Made by a program: the position numbers and the translations under genes. Under the pieces are notes generated by a model that was given only the letters and a program-made list of their open reading frames with translations, did not search any database and was not told the DNA's origin. DNA of 64,000 nt from Clostridia bacterium (lineage in GTDB: Bacteria; Bacillota; Clostridia; Oscillospirales; Acutalibacteraceae): contig JAGAMO010000001.1 of NCBI GenBank assembly GCA_017624675.1, forward strand, positions 92,633-156,632. The letters run 5' to 3'. Each line of letters opens with the position of its first letter. Position 1 is the stretch's first letter. Shown piece after piece: positions 53,453 to 61,669 of this stretch.

Positions 53453-54460
53453 ATGCCTAAAATGTTAGGTGACAGAACAATAATTTTCGAAAACAAGCCG
53501 AGGATTATAAGCTATGGCTCGGTTGTCGGCAAAAAGGAACACGAGGGTCCTTTGAGTGAGGAGTTTGATGAATATACCATAGACAGTTATTTTGGTGAAG
53601 ATAGTTACGAAAAAGCAGAAAGCAAACTGCAAAAAACTGCTGTTCAAATTGCCCTTGATAAAGTGGGGTTAGAAGACAGTGACATTGACAAAATGTTTGC
53701 GGGAGATTTATTAAATCAGTGTATAGGTAGTTCTTTCGGTAACAAAGAAAGAGGAATACCGTTTATCGGTTTATACGGCGCGTGTTCTACAATGGCGTTG
53801 TCTACTGCATTAGCGTCTCTATTTGTTGACTGTGGTGCCGCAAATAATGCTATTGCGGTCACTTCATCGCATTTTTGTTCAGCAGAAAGACAATACCGCT
53901 TCCCGTTAAACTACGGCTCACAGCGACCCCAAACAGCTCAATGGACGGTTACAGGCTCGGGTGCTTTGATAATCTCAAATGAGGGAAAAGGACCGTATAT
54001 TGATAGTGCACTATTCGGCAAAATTGTTGATATGAATATTACAGACACAAATAATATGGGTGCGGCAATGGCACCTGCGGCGGCAGATACTATTATGCGA
54101 TTTTTAAAAGACACAAAGACAACTCCCGAGGATTATGACCTTATTTTTACAGGTGATTTAGGGTATGTTGGAAAACACTGTCTTTACGAACTATTAGACA
54201 AAGAGGGAATTGATATTAAGTGCCGACATACCGACTGCGGTTGTATGATTTTTGATAAAGACGCTCAGGATACACACTCAGGTGGCTCGGGTTGCGGCTG
54301 TAGTGCAACGGTTTTAGCATCCTATGTTATGCACAGAATGGAAGAGGGAAAACTTAATAATATTCTCTTTATTTCGACAGGTGCTTTAATGTCTCCAACG
54401 TCAAGTTATCAAGGCGAAAGCATACCGGGTATAGCACATCTGATAAATATTAAAATTTAG
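53453..54460 (+). CDS. spoVAD: Stage V sporulation protein AD
   Basis: 335 residues with a thiolase-like fold. SpoVAD is part of the SpoVA channel that carries dipicolinic acid into the forespore and binds it. Conserved segments: GDLLNQCIGSSFG, the active-site-like cysteine in YGACSTMA, SSHFCSAERQYRFPL and GSGCGCSATVLASY. In most spore formers it sits between spoVAC and spoVAE; here both are missing and it stands alone between rsmA and mgtE. This is the only clear sporulation gene in the window. Confidence 0.92.
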   Translation: MPKMLGDRTIIFENKPRIISYGSVVGKKEHEGPLSEEFDEYTIDSYFGEDSYEKAESKLQKTAVQIALDKVGLEDSDIDKMFAGDLLNQCIGSSFGNKERGIPFIGLYGACSTMALSTALASLFVDCGAANNAIAVTSSHFCSAERQYRFPLNYGSQRPQTAQWTVTGSGALIISNEGKGPYIDSALFGKIVDMNITDTNNMGAAMAPAAADTIMRFLKDTKTTPEDYDLIFTGDLGYVGKHCLYELLDKEGIDIKCRHTDCGCMIFDKDAQDTHSGGSGCGCSATVLASYVMHRMEEGKLNNILFISTGALMSPTSSYQGESIPGIAHLINIKI

Positions 54461-54461
54461 T

Positions 54462-54490
54462 TTGACCCTAGGGCTATAATTTGTTATAAT
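54462..54490 (+). promoter_or_regulatory. Sigma-A promoter for mgtE
   Basis: TTGACC (54462-54467) and TATAAT (54485-54490), 17-base spacer. The leader is only about 25 bases, too short for an M-box magnesium riboswitch. Confidence 0.85.
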
Positions 54491-54522
54491 ATAATAAATA
54501 TTGGCGAAAGGCGGGAGTGTTA

Positions 54523-55881
54523 ATGGAAAAGCAAATTTTATCTCTAATTGAAAGTAAAAGTTTTTCTAAACTTAGGCAAACTCTTTCAGAATTAAATCCT
54601 GCCGATATAGCCCTTATTTTGGAGGAAACTGAGAAACGCGATTTACCCTTGGTTTTTAGAATTTTACCAAAAGAACTTGCGGCTGAGGCTTTCGTTAAAA
54701 TGGAAAGCGATATGCAGCAGCACCTTATAGAATCTTTCAGCGATGCCGAGCTTAAAGGTGTTATGGATGAGCTATTTATGGATGACGCTGTTGACATTAT
54801 TGAAGAAATGCCTGCTATTGTTGCTAAAAGAATTTTAAAGCAGACCGATTCTAAAACACGACAAATGATTAATAAACTTTTGGCGTATCCTGACACAAGT
54901 GCCGGAAGTGTTATGACCACCGAGTATCTCAGCGTTAAGCGTAGTATGACTGTTGACGAGGCCTTTCAGCATATTCGTAAAAACGCTGTTGATACCGAGT
55001 CGATATATACTTGCTATGTTACCGACAGAAGCCGTAAACTTTTGGGTGTTGTTACTGTAAAAGAACTTCTTTTAAGTCCGCACGATGCTATTATAGAAGA
55101 CTTGATGGAAACCAATATAATTTCTGCAGGTACTCTTGACGACAAAGAGGAAGTAGTGGGCTTATTTGAAAAATATGACCTTTACTCTTTACCTATAGTT
55201 GACACCGAAAATCGCCTTGTTGGTATAATCACAGTTGACGACGCTATTGATGTTATGCAAGAAGAAGCATCTGAAGATATTGAAAAGATGGCGGCTATTT
55301 TACCTAGCGAAAAGAGTTATTTAAAAACAGGTGTTTTTGAGACCTTTAAGTCACGTATACCTTGGCTTTTGTTCCTTATGATTTCCGCTACCTTTACGGG
55401 TGCAATTATCACTTCATTTGAAAGTCGCTTGGCACAGTGGATAGGCCTTATTGCCTTTATCCCAATGCTTATGGGTACCGGTGGTAACTCGGGTAGTCAG
55501 TCTTCGGTTACTGTTATTCGTGCTTTATCGCTCGGCGATATTGAGTTTAGCGATATTTGGCGCGTTATTTGGAAGGAGCTTAGAGTTTCGGTTATTTGCG
55601 GCATCGTGCTTGGTGTTATCAACTTTGTAAAACTATATTTAATTGATTATCTGTTGCTTCACAGTTTTGACGATGGGGTACATTTTATTGAAATGACCGC
55701 CGTTTCTTTGACTCTGGTTTTAGTTGTTATTATTGCAAAACTCGTTGGTTGCACCTTGCCGATTATAGCCAAAAGATTTGGTTTTGACCCTGCCGTTATG
55801 GCAAGTCCTTTGGTTACAACCATTCTCGATGCGTTTTCACTTATAATTTATTTTACAATAGCAATTCTGCTTTTAATGTAA
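54523..55881 (+). CDS. mgtE: Magnesium transporter MgtE
   Basis: 452 residues from ATG 54523; an in-frame GTG at 54517 directly abuts the GGGAG ribosome site and is less likely. Order of domains: MgtE N domain of helical repeats (about 20-125), paired CBS domains (about 130-255, sensing cytosolic magnesium), a long plug helix, and five membrane helices (about 285-450) with the GTGGNSGSQ pore motif. Confidence 0.95.
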   Translation: MEKQILSLIESKSFSKLRQTLSELNPADIALILEETEKRDLPLVFRILPKELAAEAFVKMESDMQQHLIESFSDAELKGVMDELFMDDAVDIIEEMPAIVAKRILKQTDSKTRQMINKLLAYPDTSAGSVMTTEYLSVKRSMTVDEAFQHIRKNAVDTESIYTCYVTDRSRKLLGVVTVKELLLSPHDAIIEDLMETNIISAGTLDDKEEVVGLFEKYDLYSLPIVDTENRLVGIITVDDAIDVMQEEASEDIEKMAAILPSEKSYLKTGVFETFKSRIPWLLFLMISATFTGAIITSFESRLAQWIGLIAFIPMLMGTGGNSGSQSSVTVIRALSLGDIEFSDIWRVIWKELRVSVICGIVLGVINFVKLYLIDYLLLHSFDDGVHFIEMTAVSLTLVLVVIIAKLVGCTLPIIAKRFGFDPAVMASPLVTTILDAFSLIIYFTIAILLLM

Positions 55882-55899
55882 TTCTTTGGAGGTTTAACT

Positions 55900-56550
55900 A
55901 TGTCAATTAAAATTTCCCCCTCGGTTTTAACTTCAGACTTTTTATCACTTAAAGATGATATTAAGAAGCTTGAAGTGGCAGGAACTGATATGCTTCATTT
56001 AGATGTTATGGACGGTATTTTTGTTCCAAACATTTCCTTTGGAGTTCCTGTTATCAAGTCTATCAAAAAGCATTCGACTGTGCCGCTTGATGTTCATTTG
56101 ATGATTGACAGACCTCACCGTTACATAAAAGAATTTGCTGAATTTGCTGATGTTTTAGGCTTTCATTATGAGGCTGGCAGTGATGTTGCTATGACTTTAA
56201 AGGAAATTAGAAATTTGGGATGTAAATCTTGCCTTACAATTAAGCCTTGTACTGAACCTGAGGAGATTTTTGAATTTTTACCTCTTTGCGATATGGTGCT
56301 TGTTATGTCGGTTGAGCCCGGCTTTGGCGGTCAAAGTTTTATGCCTTCGGCATTGCCCAAGCTTGAGAAATTAAGAAAAGAGATTGACCGTTTAGGCTTA
56401 GATATTGATTTGGAAGTTGACGGCGGAATTAACCGCGAAACAGCACCTTTGGCTGTTAAAGCGGGTGCTAATGTTTTGGTTGCGGGAAACTATGTATTCT
56501 CGGCTGAGGATATGTCTGCAGTTATAAAGGAAATTAAAAACTTAAAATAA
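55900..56550 (+). CDS. rpe: Ribulose-phosphate 3-epimerase
   Basis: 216 residues, interconverts ribulose- and xylulose-5-phosphate. Metal and catalytic residues lie in HLDVMDGIFVPNISFG, the flexible loop is MSVEPGFGGQSF, and the phosphate site is EVDGGINRE. It is close to mgtE (18 bases) and to the hexose mutase (10 bases). Confidence 0.96.
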   Translation: MSIKISPSVLTSDFLSLKDDIKKLEVAGTDMLHLDVMDGIFVPNISFGVPVIKSIKKHSTVPLDVHLMIDRPHRYIKEFAEFADVLGFHYEAGSDVAMTLKEIRNLGCKSCLTIKPCTEPEEIFEFLPLCDMVLVMSVEPGFGGQSFMPSALPKLEKLRKEIDRLGLDIDLEVDGGINRETAPLAVKAGANVLVAGNYVFSAEDMSAVIKEIKNLK

Positions 56551-56560
56551 GGAGTTCGAA

Positions 56561-58033
56561 ATGAGTTATATAGTTCTTAAGAGCGGTACCGATATTAGAG
56601 GTATTGCATCTGATTTAGGCGGCAAAGAAGTTAATTTAACAAGAGAAGCGGTATATGACATTACCGCTGCTTTTGTTGTTTGGTATACAAATAAGTTTTC
56701 AGTTAATTCTGCAGATTTGAAAATCGCTGTTGGTAGAGATTCGAGAATTACAGGCAAAAGCATTGTCGACACTGTGATTAAAGCACTTACCGATTCAGGT
56801 GTTACGGTTTACAACTGCGGTATGTCTTCAACACCCTCTATGTTTATGACAACAGTTGATATGAAGACCGACGGTGCAATTCAAATTACTGCAAGTCATC
56901 ATCCATTTGACCGCAACGGTCTTAAATTCTTCATTCCCTCAGGTGGTTTGGAGAGTGAAGATATTGGCGAAATTGTGGCTTTAGCTGATAATTGTGAGTC
57001 TGTTATTTGTGAATCCAGTGGCATTGTAATTCCCGTTGACTTTATGTCGGGTTATTCTGAGAGACTTAAAAGAATGATTTGCAAAGGCGTTAATAAAACT
57101 GCAGAAGAATTGCCTTTGAAAGGTTTAAAAATTGTCGTTGATGCAGGAAACGGCGCGGGCGGTTTTTATGAAAAGGTTTTAAACGATTTAGGTGCTGATA
57201 CAAACGGTAGTCAGTTTTTAGACCCTGACGGTATGTTCCCAAATCATATTCCTAATCCCGAAGATAAAGGTGCAATGCAGAGCATTTGCAACGCTGTTTT
57301 AAATGCAAAGGCTGATTTAGGTATTATATTTGATACCGATGTTGACAGAGCAGGTTGTGTTGGTGCTGATGGTACTGAAATTAACCGCAACCGTCTTATT
57401 GCTTTGTCTTCATACATTGCTTGTGACGGTAAAAAAGACGCTGTAATTGTTACCGATTCGGTTACAAGCGATGGATTAAAAACATTCATTGAGGAAGATT
57501 TAGGTTGCAAACATTACCGTTACCGCAGAGGTTATAAGAATGTAATAAATAAAGCTATTGAGTTGACTGAGAAAGGCGAATTTTGTCCTTTGGCAATTGA
57601 AACCTCGGGTCACGCTGCTTTAGCGGAGAACTATTTCCTTGATGACGGCGCATATTTGGTAACAAAAATTGTTATTGAACTTGCAAAGGGTAAGAAGTTA
57701 GAGAAAATTACCGAGACTCTTAAAACTCCTGTTGAGGAAAGGGAAGTGCGCTTTAACATTAAGGCCGAAGATTTTAAATCTTACGGACAGATGGTTATTG
57801 ATAAACTTAACGAATTTGCCCTTTTAAAACCCGAGTTCAAGGTTGCAGATGATAATCGCGAGGGTATTCGTGTTTCAACTGAAAACGGGTGGTTCTTGTT
57901 AAGACTTAGCGTTCACGACCCCGTAATGCCAATGAACTTTGAAAGCGATGTTGTTGGCGGAATCGATAAAGATATTGCAGCTATTAAGGATTTCTTTACA
58001 CAGTTTGAAGAACTTGATATTTCAGCTTTATAA
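56561..58033 (+). CDS. Phosphomannomutase/phosphoglucomutase family enzyme
   Basis: 490 residues with the four-domain alpha-D-phosphohexomutase fold. Phosphoserine loop TASHHPFDRNG (most members have SHNP), magnesium loop DTDVDRAG, sugar-specificity loop ETSGHAA, and the C-terminal phosphate loop DNREGIRVS. Substrate (glucose, mannose or glucosamine phosphates) not resolved. Last gene of the mgtE unit; a bidirectional terminator follows. Confidence 0.88.
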   Translation: MSYIVLKSGTDIRGIASDLGGKEVNLTREAVYDITAAFVVWYTNKFSVNSADLKIAVGRDSRITGKSIVDTVIKALTDSGVTVYNCGMSSTPSMFMTTVDMKTDGAIQITASHHPFDRNGLKFFIPSGGLESEDIGEIVALADNCESVICESSGIVIPVDFMSGYSERLKRMICKGVNKTAEELPLKGLKIVVDAGNGAGGFYEKVLNDLGADTNGSQFLDPDGMFPNHIPNPEDKGAMQSICNAVLNAKADLGIIFDTDVDRAGCVGADGTEINRNRLIALSSYIACDGKKDAVIVTDSVTSDGLKTFIEEDLGCKHYRYRRGYKNVINKAIELTEKGEFCPLAIETSGHAALAENYFLDDGAYLVTKIVIELAKGKKLEKITETLKTPVEEREVRFNIKAEDFKSYGQMVIDKLNEFALLKPEFKVADDNREGIRVSTENGWFLLRLSVHDPVMPMNFESDVVGGIDKDIAAIKDFFTQFEELDISAL

Positions 58034-58042
58034 AATGAAAAA

Positions 58043-58067
58043 GCACCCTTTTAAGGGTGCTTTTTTT
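58043..58067. terminator. Bidirectional terminator, hexose mutase / Cys-rich gene
   Basis: GCACCCTT (58043-58050), loop TT, AAGGGTGC (58053-58060), then seven T; on the other strand five T follow. Confidence 0.88.
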
Positions 58068-58074
58068 GTGCTGA

Positions 58075-58215
58075 TTAGCAGCAACCACAGTTGTTGTCGC
58101 AACCGCAACCACAGCCGTTGTTAGCAGTGTTAGTGCCGCAAGAGCCGCCGCAGCAGAAGAGAATGAGGATAAGGATGATTATCCAAGAGCAGTTATTTCC
58201 ACCGAAGTTACACAT
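58075..58215 (-). CDS. Very cysteine-rich 46-residue protein
   Basis: Translation from ATG 58215 gives 46 residues with 11 cysteines (positions 2, 9, 21, 22, 26, 35, 37, 39, 43, 45, 46), a short hydrophobic helix WIIILILILF (11-20), and a C-terminal tail of C-G-C and C-G-C-C clusters. A textbook AAAGGAGGTC ribosome site precedes it. Small proteins of this kind in Oscillospiraceae are annotated as 'chorion class high-cysteine protein'; the function is unknown. Structure suggests a membrane- or surface-attached peptide able to cross-link or bind metal. A spore-coat role is inferred only from the promoter. Confidence 0.85.
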   Translation of the reverse strand: MCNFGGNNCSWIIILILILFCCGGSCGTNTANNGCGCGCDNNCGCC

Positions 58216-58245
58216 TTTCTTGACCTCCTTTGCCTGTTTTCATCA

Positions 58246-58273
58246 CATACTATGCTGTTGGTCTAATGGATGT
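58246..58273 (-). promoter_or_regulatory. Possible sigma-K-like promoter for the Cys-rich gene
   Basis: On the - strand AC (58273-58272), 17 bases, then CATAGTATG (58254-58246), which fits the AC-N17-CATANNNT pattern of mother-cell sigma-K promoters; no good sigma-A pair is seen. Tentative, because this pattern is short. Confidence 0.35.
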
Positions 58274-58279
58274 TACAAA

Positions 58280-58720
58280 AAAATGATATTAATCAAAATT
58301 ACATATTAATGATATACATTTTTAAATACTATTTTTTCTGCAAAATGAAAGTTAGATTTAAATGGAATTTTTTGGGATTCAAACTTATATTACAAATTTT
58401 TGACTTAAAAACAATTAGATTTTTGCGTCAAAATTTTGGCAATTAAGAGACCTAAGTTTTATAATTTTTTTGGCGGTATGTATATATGTATTGTCTATTA
58501 TTATCAAAATTATTGTTGAAATTGCTTTGTTTTTTTAATTTATTCTGATTTTTACTTATTTTTAATCACAAATTGTTTTCCATACTTTTTGAATTGTATT
58601 CCTTATTTTCTTATCAATGGTCATAAAGTATAATAATTGTGTATTATTGTATCCTTGTGATTTTGTTGTTATTTTATAATCTCAGGATATCATTAAAAAA
58701 TATTTGAAAGGAAAAAGTAT
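58280..58720. other. AT-rich intergenic region
   Basis: About 440 bases, clearly richer in A and T than the rest of the window. No gene, convincing hairpin or repeat seen. A TATAAT at 58629-58634 could be the -10 for the GH16 gene, but its -35 is poor. The AAAGGAAAAAG ribosome site is at the right end. Confidence 0.5.
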
Positions 58721-60187
58721 ATGGGCATTGTGAAAAAGACAACTTGTTTATTATTAGTTCTGGCACTTTGCGTCTCAATGGGAGGTTGCAAGAAAAAGAA
58801 AAAGCAAATCGTTATTATTAAACGACCTTCTTCCCAAGTTTCTGACACAACTGATAATACCGATCTTGATGAGGTTATAGATTCAGATATTGTTGTCGAT
58901 GAGGAAAGTTACGAATCTTTCCGTGAACTTGCTGAAAAGGATGATGATACTGTTACGGTCCGCGAAAAAGAATACAGTGTCAAGTCGGTTAGCTTCAGCT
59001 TAAACAACGAATATACTGTTGTATATCCAAACGGAGATACTCAGTTAAAACAAGCAGCACAAAAGCTTGTTGATTATTTTACAGAGAACGGAGTAAAGCT
59101 TACAATCGCTTCCGACTCATCAGCTGCTAAAGAAAAGGAAATTCTTGTTGGTAATACCAACCGTCTCAAATCTTCCTTGGCTGAAAATAAATATGCAGTT
59201 TCTGTTGTTGATAAAAAGTTGTTTTTCGAAAGCGGAAACTTCAACGGTGTAATTAAGGCTGTTTCGTGGTTTATCTCTTTAAAATACGAAGAGGGAAGTG
59301 TGAACACCCTAACCGGTGAGTACGAATTCTCCTCTACAATAAAAAGAGATGACGGTACATACAACTTCGTTTGGGGTGACGAGTTCGACGGTAATGCTCT
59401 TGATATGAATAAATGGAGTCTTACCACAAGTATTAGCGCCGAAAGTTCATTTAAGCTTTCCCGTGACCCTGCTGCTTTAAATGTATCGGATGGACTTTTA
59501 AAATTATCAGCTTTACGTTGGTTTGATGCTGATAATAACCAAATTCAGGCGATTGCTCCTTACACAGTAGAAGGAAAACGTTATATGAACTTCCAATATG
59601 GTTATTTGGAAATGAAAGCTCGAATTCCGTTTGGTGGTGGCGCATGGCCGTCATTATGGCTTTCGGGTGCTTGCAGACAAGATTCTCCTGTTGCTACCTT
59701 GTTTGAAAGAGGCGATATAATTCCTTCAAACTTCTCTGCTGAAATTGATATAATTGAGTACACATCACTTCAACCTAATTTACATAAATGGTTCTATGAT
59801 GATGCTGCTGGTCTTGAAAACTCATCGCTGATTAAGGATAAACATTCTTCTCTTGGTGGAGTTACAAAGCTCACGACAAGCGATTTGGGTATTGACCCTA
59901 AAGAATCATTTGTATATCAAACAATTGGATTTGAATGGACTCCTAAGGATATGACAGTTTACATCAATGGTGAAAAATATTTCAATTATAACTGGACTGA
60001 AAGTGTTCAACTTGATGAATTGAATGATATGAGTGATTTCATGAATCCTGTATTCATTCGTTTGAACAATCACCTTATTCCAAAAAATATCCCAAGTGAT
60101 TTCTCTTCATTGCCTTGCGAATTCTTCGTAGAGTATGTAAGACTTTATCAAAAACCCAATACCGGCGGTCTTTGGCTTGCTGAGTAA
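58721..60187 (+). CDS. GH16-family glycoside hydrolase lipoprotein
   Basis: 488 residues. A lipoprotein signal ends at C23 (SMGGC), followed by a charged, low-complexity linker (about 24-75). Residues 80-205 form a domain with the EILVGNTNR segment, as seen N-terminal to several clostridial carbohydrate enzymes. The GH16 jellyroll (about 215-480) has the catalytic motif E-x-D-x2-E at E341, D343 and E346 in SAEIDIIEYTS, so it should be active on a beta-1,3/1,4-glucan-type polysaccharide; substrate unresolved. It is cell-surface anchored. A sugar-binding lipoprotein gene follows after 32 bases. Confidence 0.88.
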   Translation: MGIVKKTTCLLLVLALCVSMGGCKKKKKQIVIIKRPSSQVSDTTDNTDLDEVIDSDIVVDEESYESFRELAEKDDDTVTVREKEYSVKSVSFSLNNEYTVVYPNGDTQLKQAAQKLVDYFTENGVKLTIASDSSAAKEKEILVGNTNRLKSSLAENKYAVSVVDKKLFFESGNFNGVIKAVSWFISLKYEEGSVNTLTGEYEFSSTIKRDDGTYNFVWGDEFDGNALDMNKWSLTTSISAESSFKLSRDPAALNVSDGLLKLSALRWFDADNNQIQAIAPYTVEGKRYMNFQYGYLEMKARIPFGGGAWPSLWLSGACRQDSPVATLFERGDIIPSNFSAEIDIIEYTSLQPNLHKWFYDDAAGLENSSLIKDKHSSLGGVTKLTTSDLGIDPKESFVYQTIGFEWTPKDMTVYINGEKYFNYNWTESVQLDELNDMSDFMNPVFIRLNNHLIPKNIPSDFSSLPCEFFVEYVRLYQKPNTGGLWLAE

Positions 60188-60219
60188 AAAAATATAACAT
60201 AAATTTAAGGAGAACGATT

Positions 60220-61632
60220 ATGAAAAGTACAATTGTTAAAATCTTAGCATTAGTCCTTGCAATGGTTATGACGGTGTTTGTTGCCGGTTGTGGCGAGGAT
60301 GAGGTAGAAATCGTATATCAATACGAAGATGAATCACAAACCACTTCGGTTGACGATGGCGCAGAAGCTTCTAAAAACGAGAGTGTAGCTTCAAACAATG
60401 CTAGCACTTCATCAACTAAAAAGCCCGGTTCAAAAGTTGAAAGCGTTGTTAACGACAATGTAAATCCTGCTGATTACAGAAACACTACTATTACATACGC
60501 TACATGGCGTAACCCTAAACAGTATGAAGACGGTCCTGTTGTAGCAGCATTTGAGAAAAAGTATGGCATTAAAGTTAAAGTTGACTTGATGACCGAATCT
60601 GAATATACACAAAAGGTTGTAGCAAACATTTCTTCAGGCAATTCTCCTGACATATATTTCTCAACATACACATTCCCTTACTGCATTAAGGCTCTTCAAC
60701 CTATTGATGCTGCTAAACTTAATTTAAAAGAACCCATTTGGGATAAATCCCTTATTGATATAGCTACTGTTAATGGCAAAACTTATCTTGTTGATACAGT
60801 TGGTAACATTTGGAAAGACGAAGATATGGTTTTCTATAACAAGAAAATTTTCCGCGACAATGGTATTACCACTCCTGAGCAATATCAAGCAGCAGGCAAG
60901 TGGACTTTCGAAACCATGGAAAAATGCATGAAGGAAGTAGCTGCTTTAGGTACTAAATATGTTGGCGGTGCAATTCATCTTGAAGGTTTAATTCACTCTG
61001 CGGGCGGCAGTGTAATCGGCTTAAAGAACGGCAAGTTCTACAACGGTACTCAAAACGCTGTTACTCAAAAGGTTATGCAATGGGCATCTACCGGTTTAAA
61101 AGAAGGCTGGTTAAGCACAACTTCTATTTACACCGCTCTTAATGAATTCCCCTCAGGTAATGTTGGTGTTGCTATTCTACATTCATTCGGTCTTAAGAAA
61201 ACAGGTTATTTAAGAAATATGAAAGCTAGTGACATTGGCTTTACATACTTACCTTCTTGGGAACAAAATCAATATACACCTACTTCGTTTGTACGTGGTT
61301 GGGGTCTTTGCACAGGTGCTAAAAATCCTGTTGCTGCAGGTATCTTCTTGCGTTACTATCTTGATGTTAACAACTATGATACAGGTTCTGCATTTATTTC
61401 TAAAGAAGCAGAAAACTTCTTCTTCAAGCTTACATCAACTGCTACTCAGAATAAGAACTTCTATTTCTGCTATGGCTCTGGTGTAAACGGTGTTACAGGT
61501 AAAGAATCTGCTGTTGGCGATTATATCAGCACTCCTGCTCATGGTGACCCTCTCCAGGTTATACCTACTATTAAAGCATATCAAGGTCAAATAGAGGCAG
61601 ATATTGCTAAACTTAACGATATACTTAAATAG
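60220..61632 (+). CDS. Extracellular sugar-binding lipoprotein (ABC transporter family 1)
   Basis: 470 residues. Lipobox VAGC with C24; a Ser/Asn/Lys linker (about 35-80), then a family 1 solute-binding domain: ITYATWRNPKQYEDGPVVAAFEKKYGIKVKVD, ANISSGNSPDIYFS and DEDMVFYNKKIFRDNGI. Most likely binds an oligosaccharide. Unlike usual systems no permease gene lies beside it; the next gene is a surface protein. Its AAGGAGAACGATT site is strong. Confidence 0.88.
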   Translation: MKSTIVKILALVLAMVMTVFVAGCGEDEVEIVYQYEDESQTTSVDDGAEASKNESVASNNASTSSTKKPGSKVESVVNDNVNPADYRNTTITYATWRNPKQYEDGPVVAAFEKKYGIKVKVDLMTESEYTQKVVANISSGNSPDIYFSTYTFPYCIKALQPIDAAKLNLKEPIWDKSLIDIATVNGKTYLVDTVGNIWKDEDMVFYNKKIFRDNGITTPEQYQAAGKWTFETMEKCMKEVAALGTKYVGGAIHLEGLIHSAGGSVIGLKNGKFYNGTQNAVTQKVMQWASTGLKEGWLSTTSIYTALNEFPSGNVGVAILHSFGLKKTGYLRNMKASDIGFTYLPSWEQNQYTPTSFVRGWGLCTGAKNPVAAGIFLRYYLDVNNYDTGSAFISKEAENFFFKLTSTATQNKNFYFCYGSGVNGVTGKESAVGDYISTPAHGDPLQVIPTIKAYQGQIEADIAKLNDILK

Positions 61633-61669
61633 GATTCATCTTGAATTAAATTCGTGAAAGGAATAGAAG

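Noticed and set aside
54485-54523. M-box magnesium riboswitch before mgtE
   Set aside because: The leader from the predicted promoter is about 25 bases, far too short.
56891-56925. SHHP instead of SHNP in the hexose mutase as a sign of lost activity
   Set aside because: The phosphorylated serine is kept and this position varies among clostridial members that I recall, so it is not remarkable alone.
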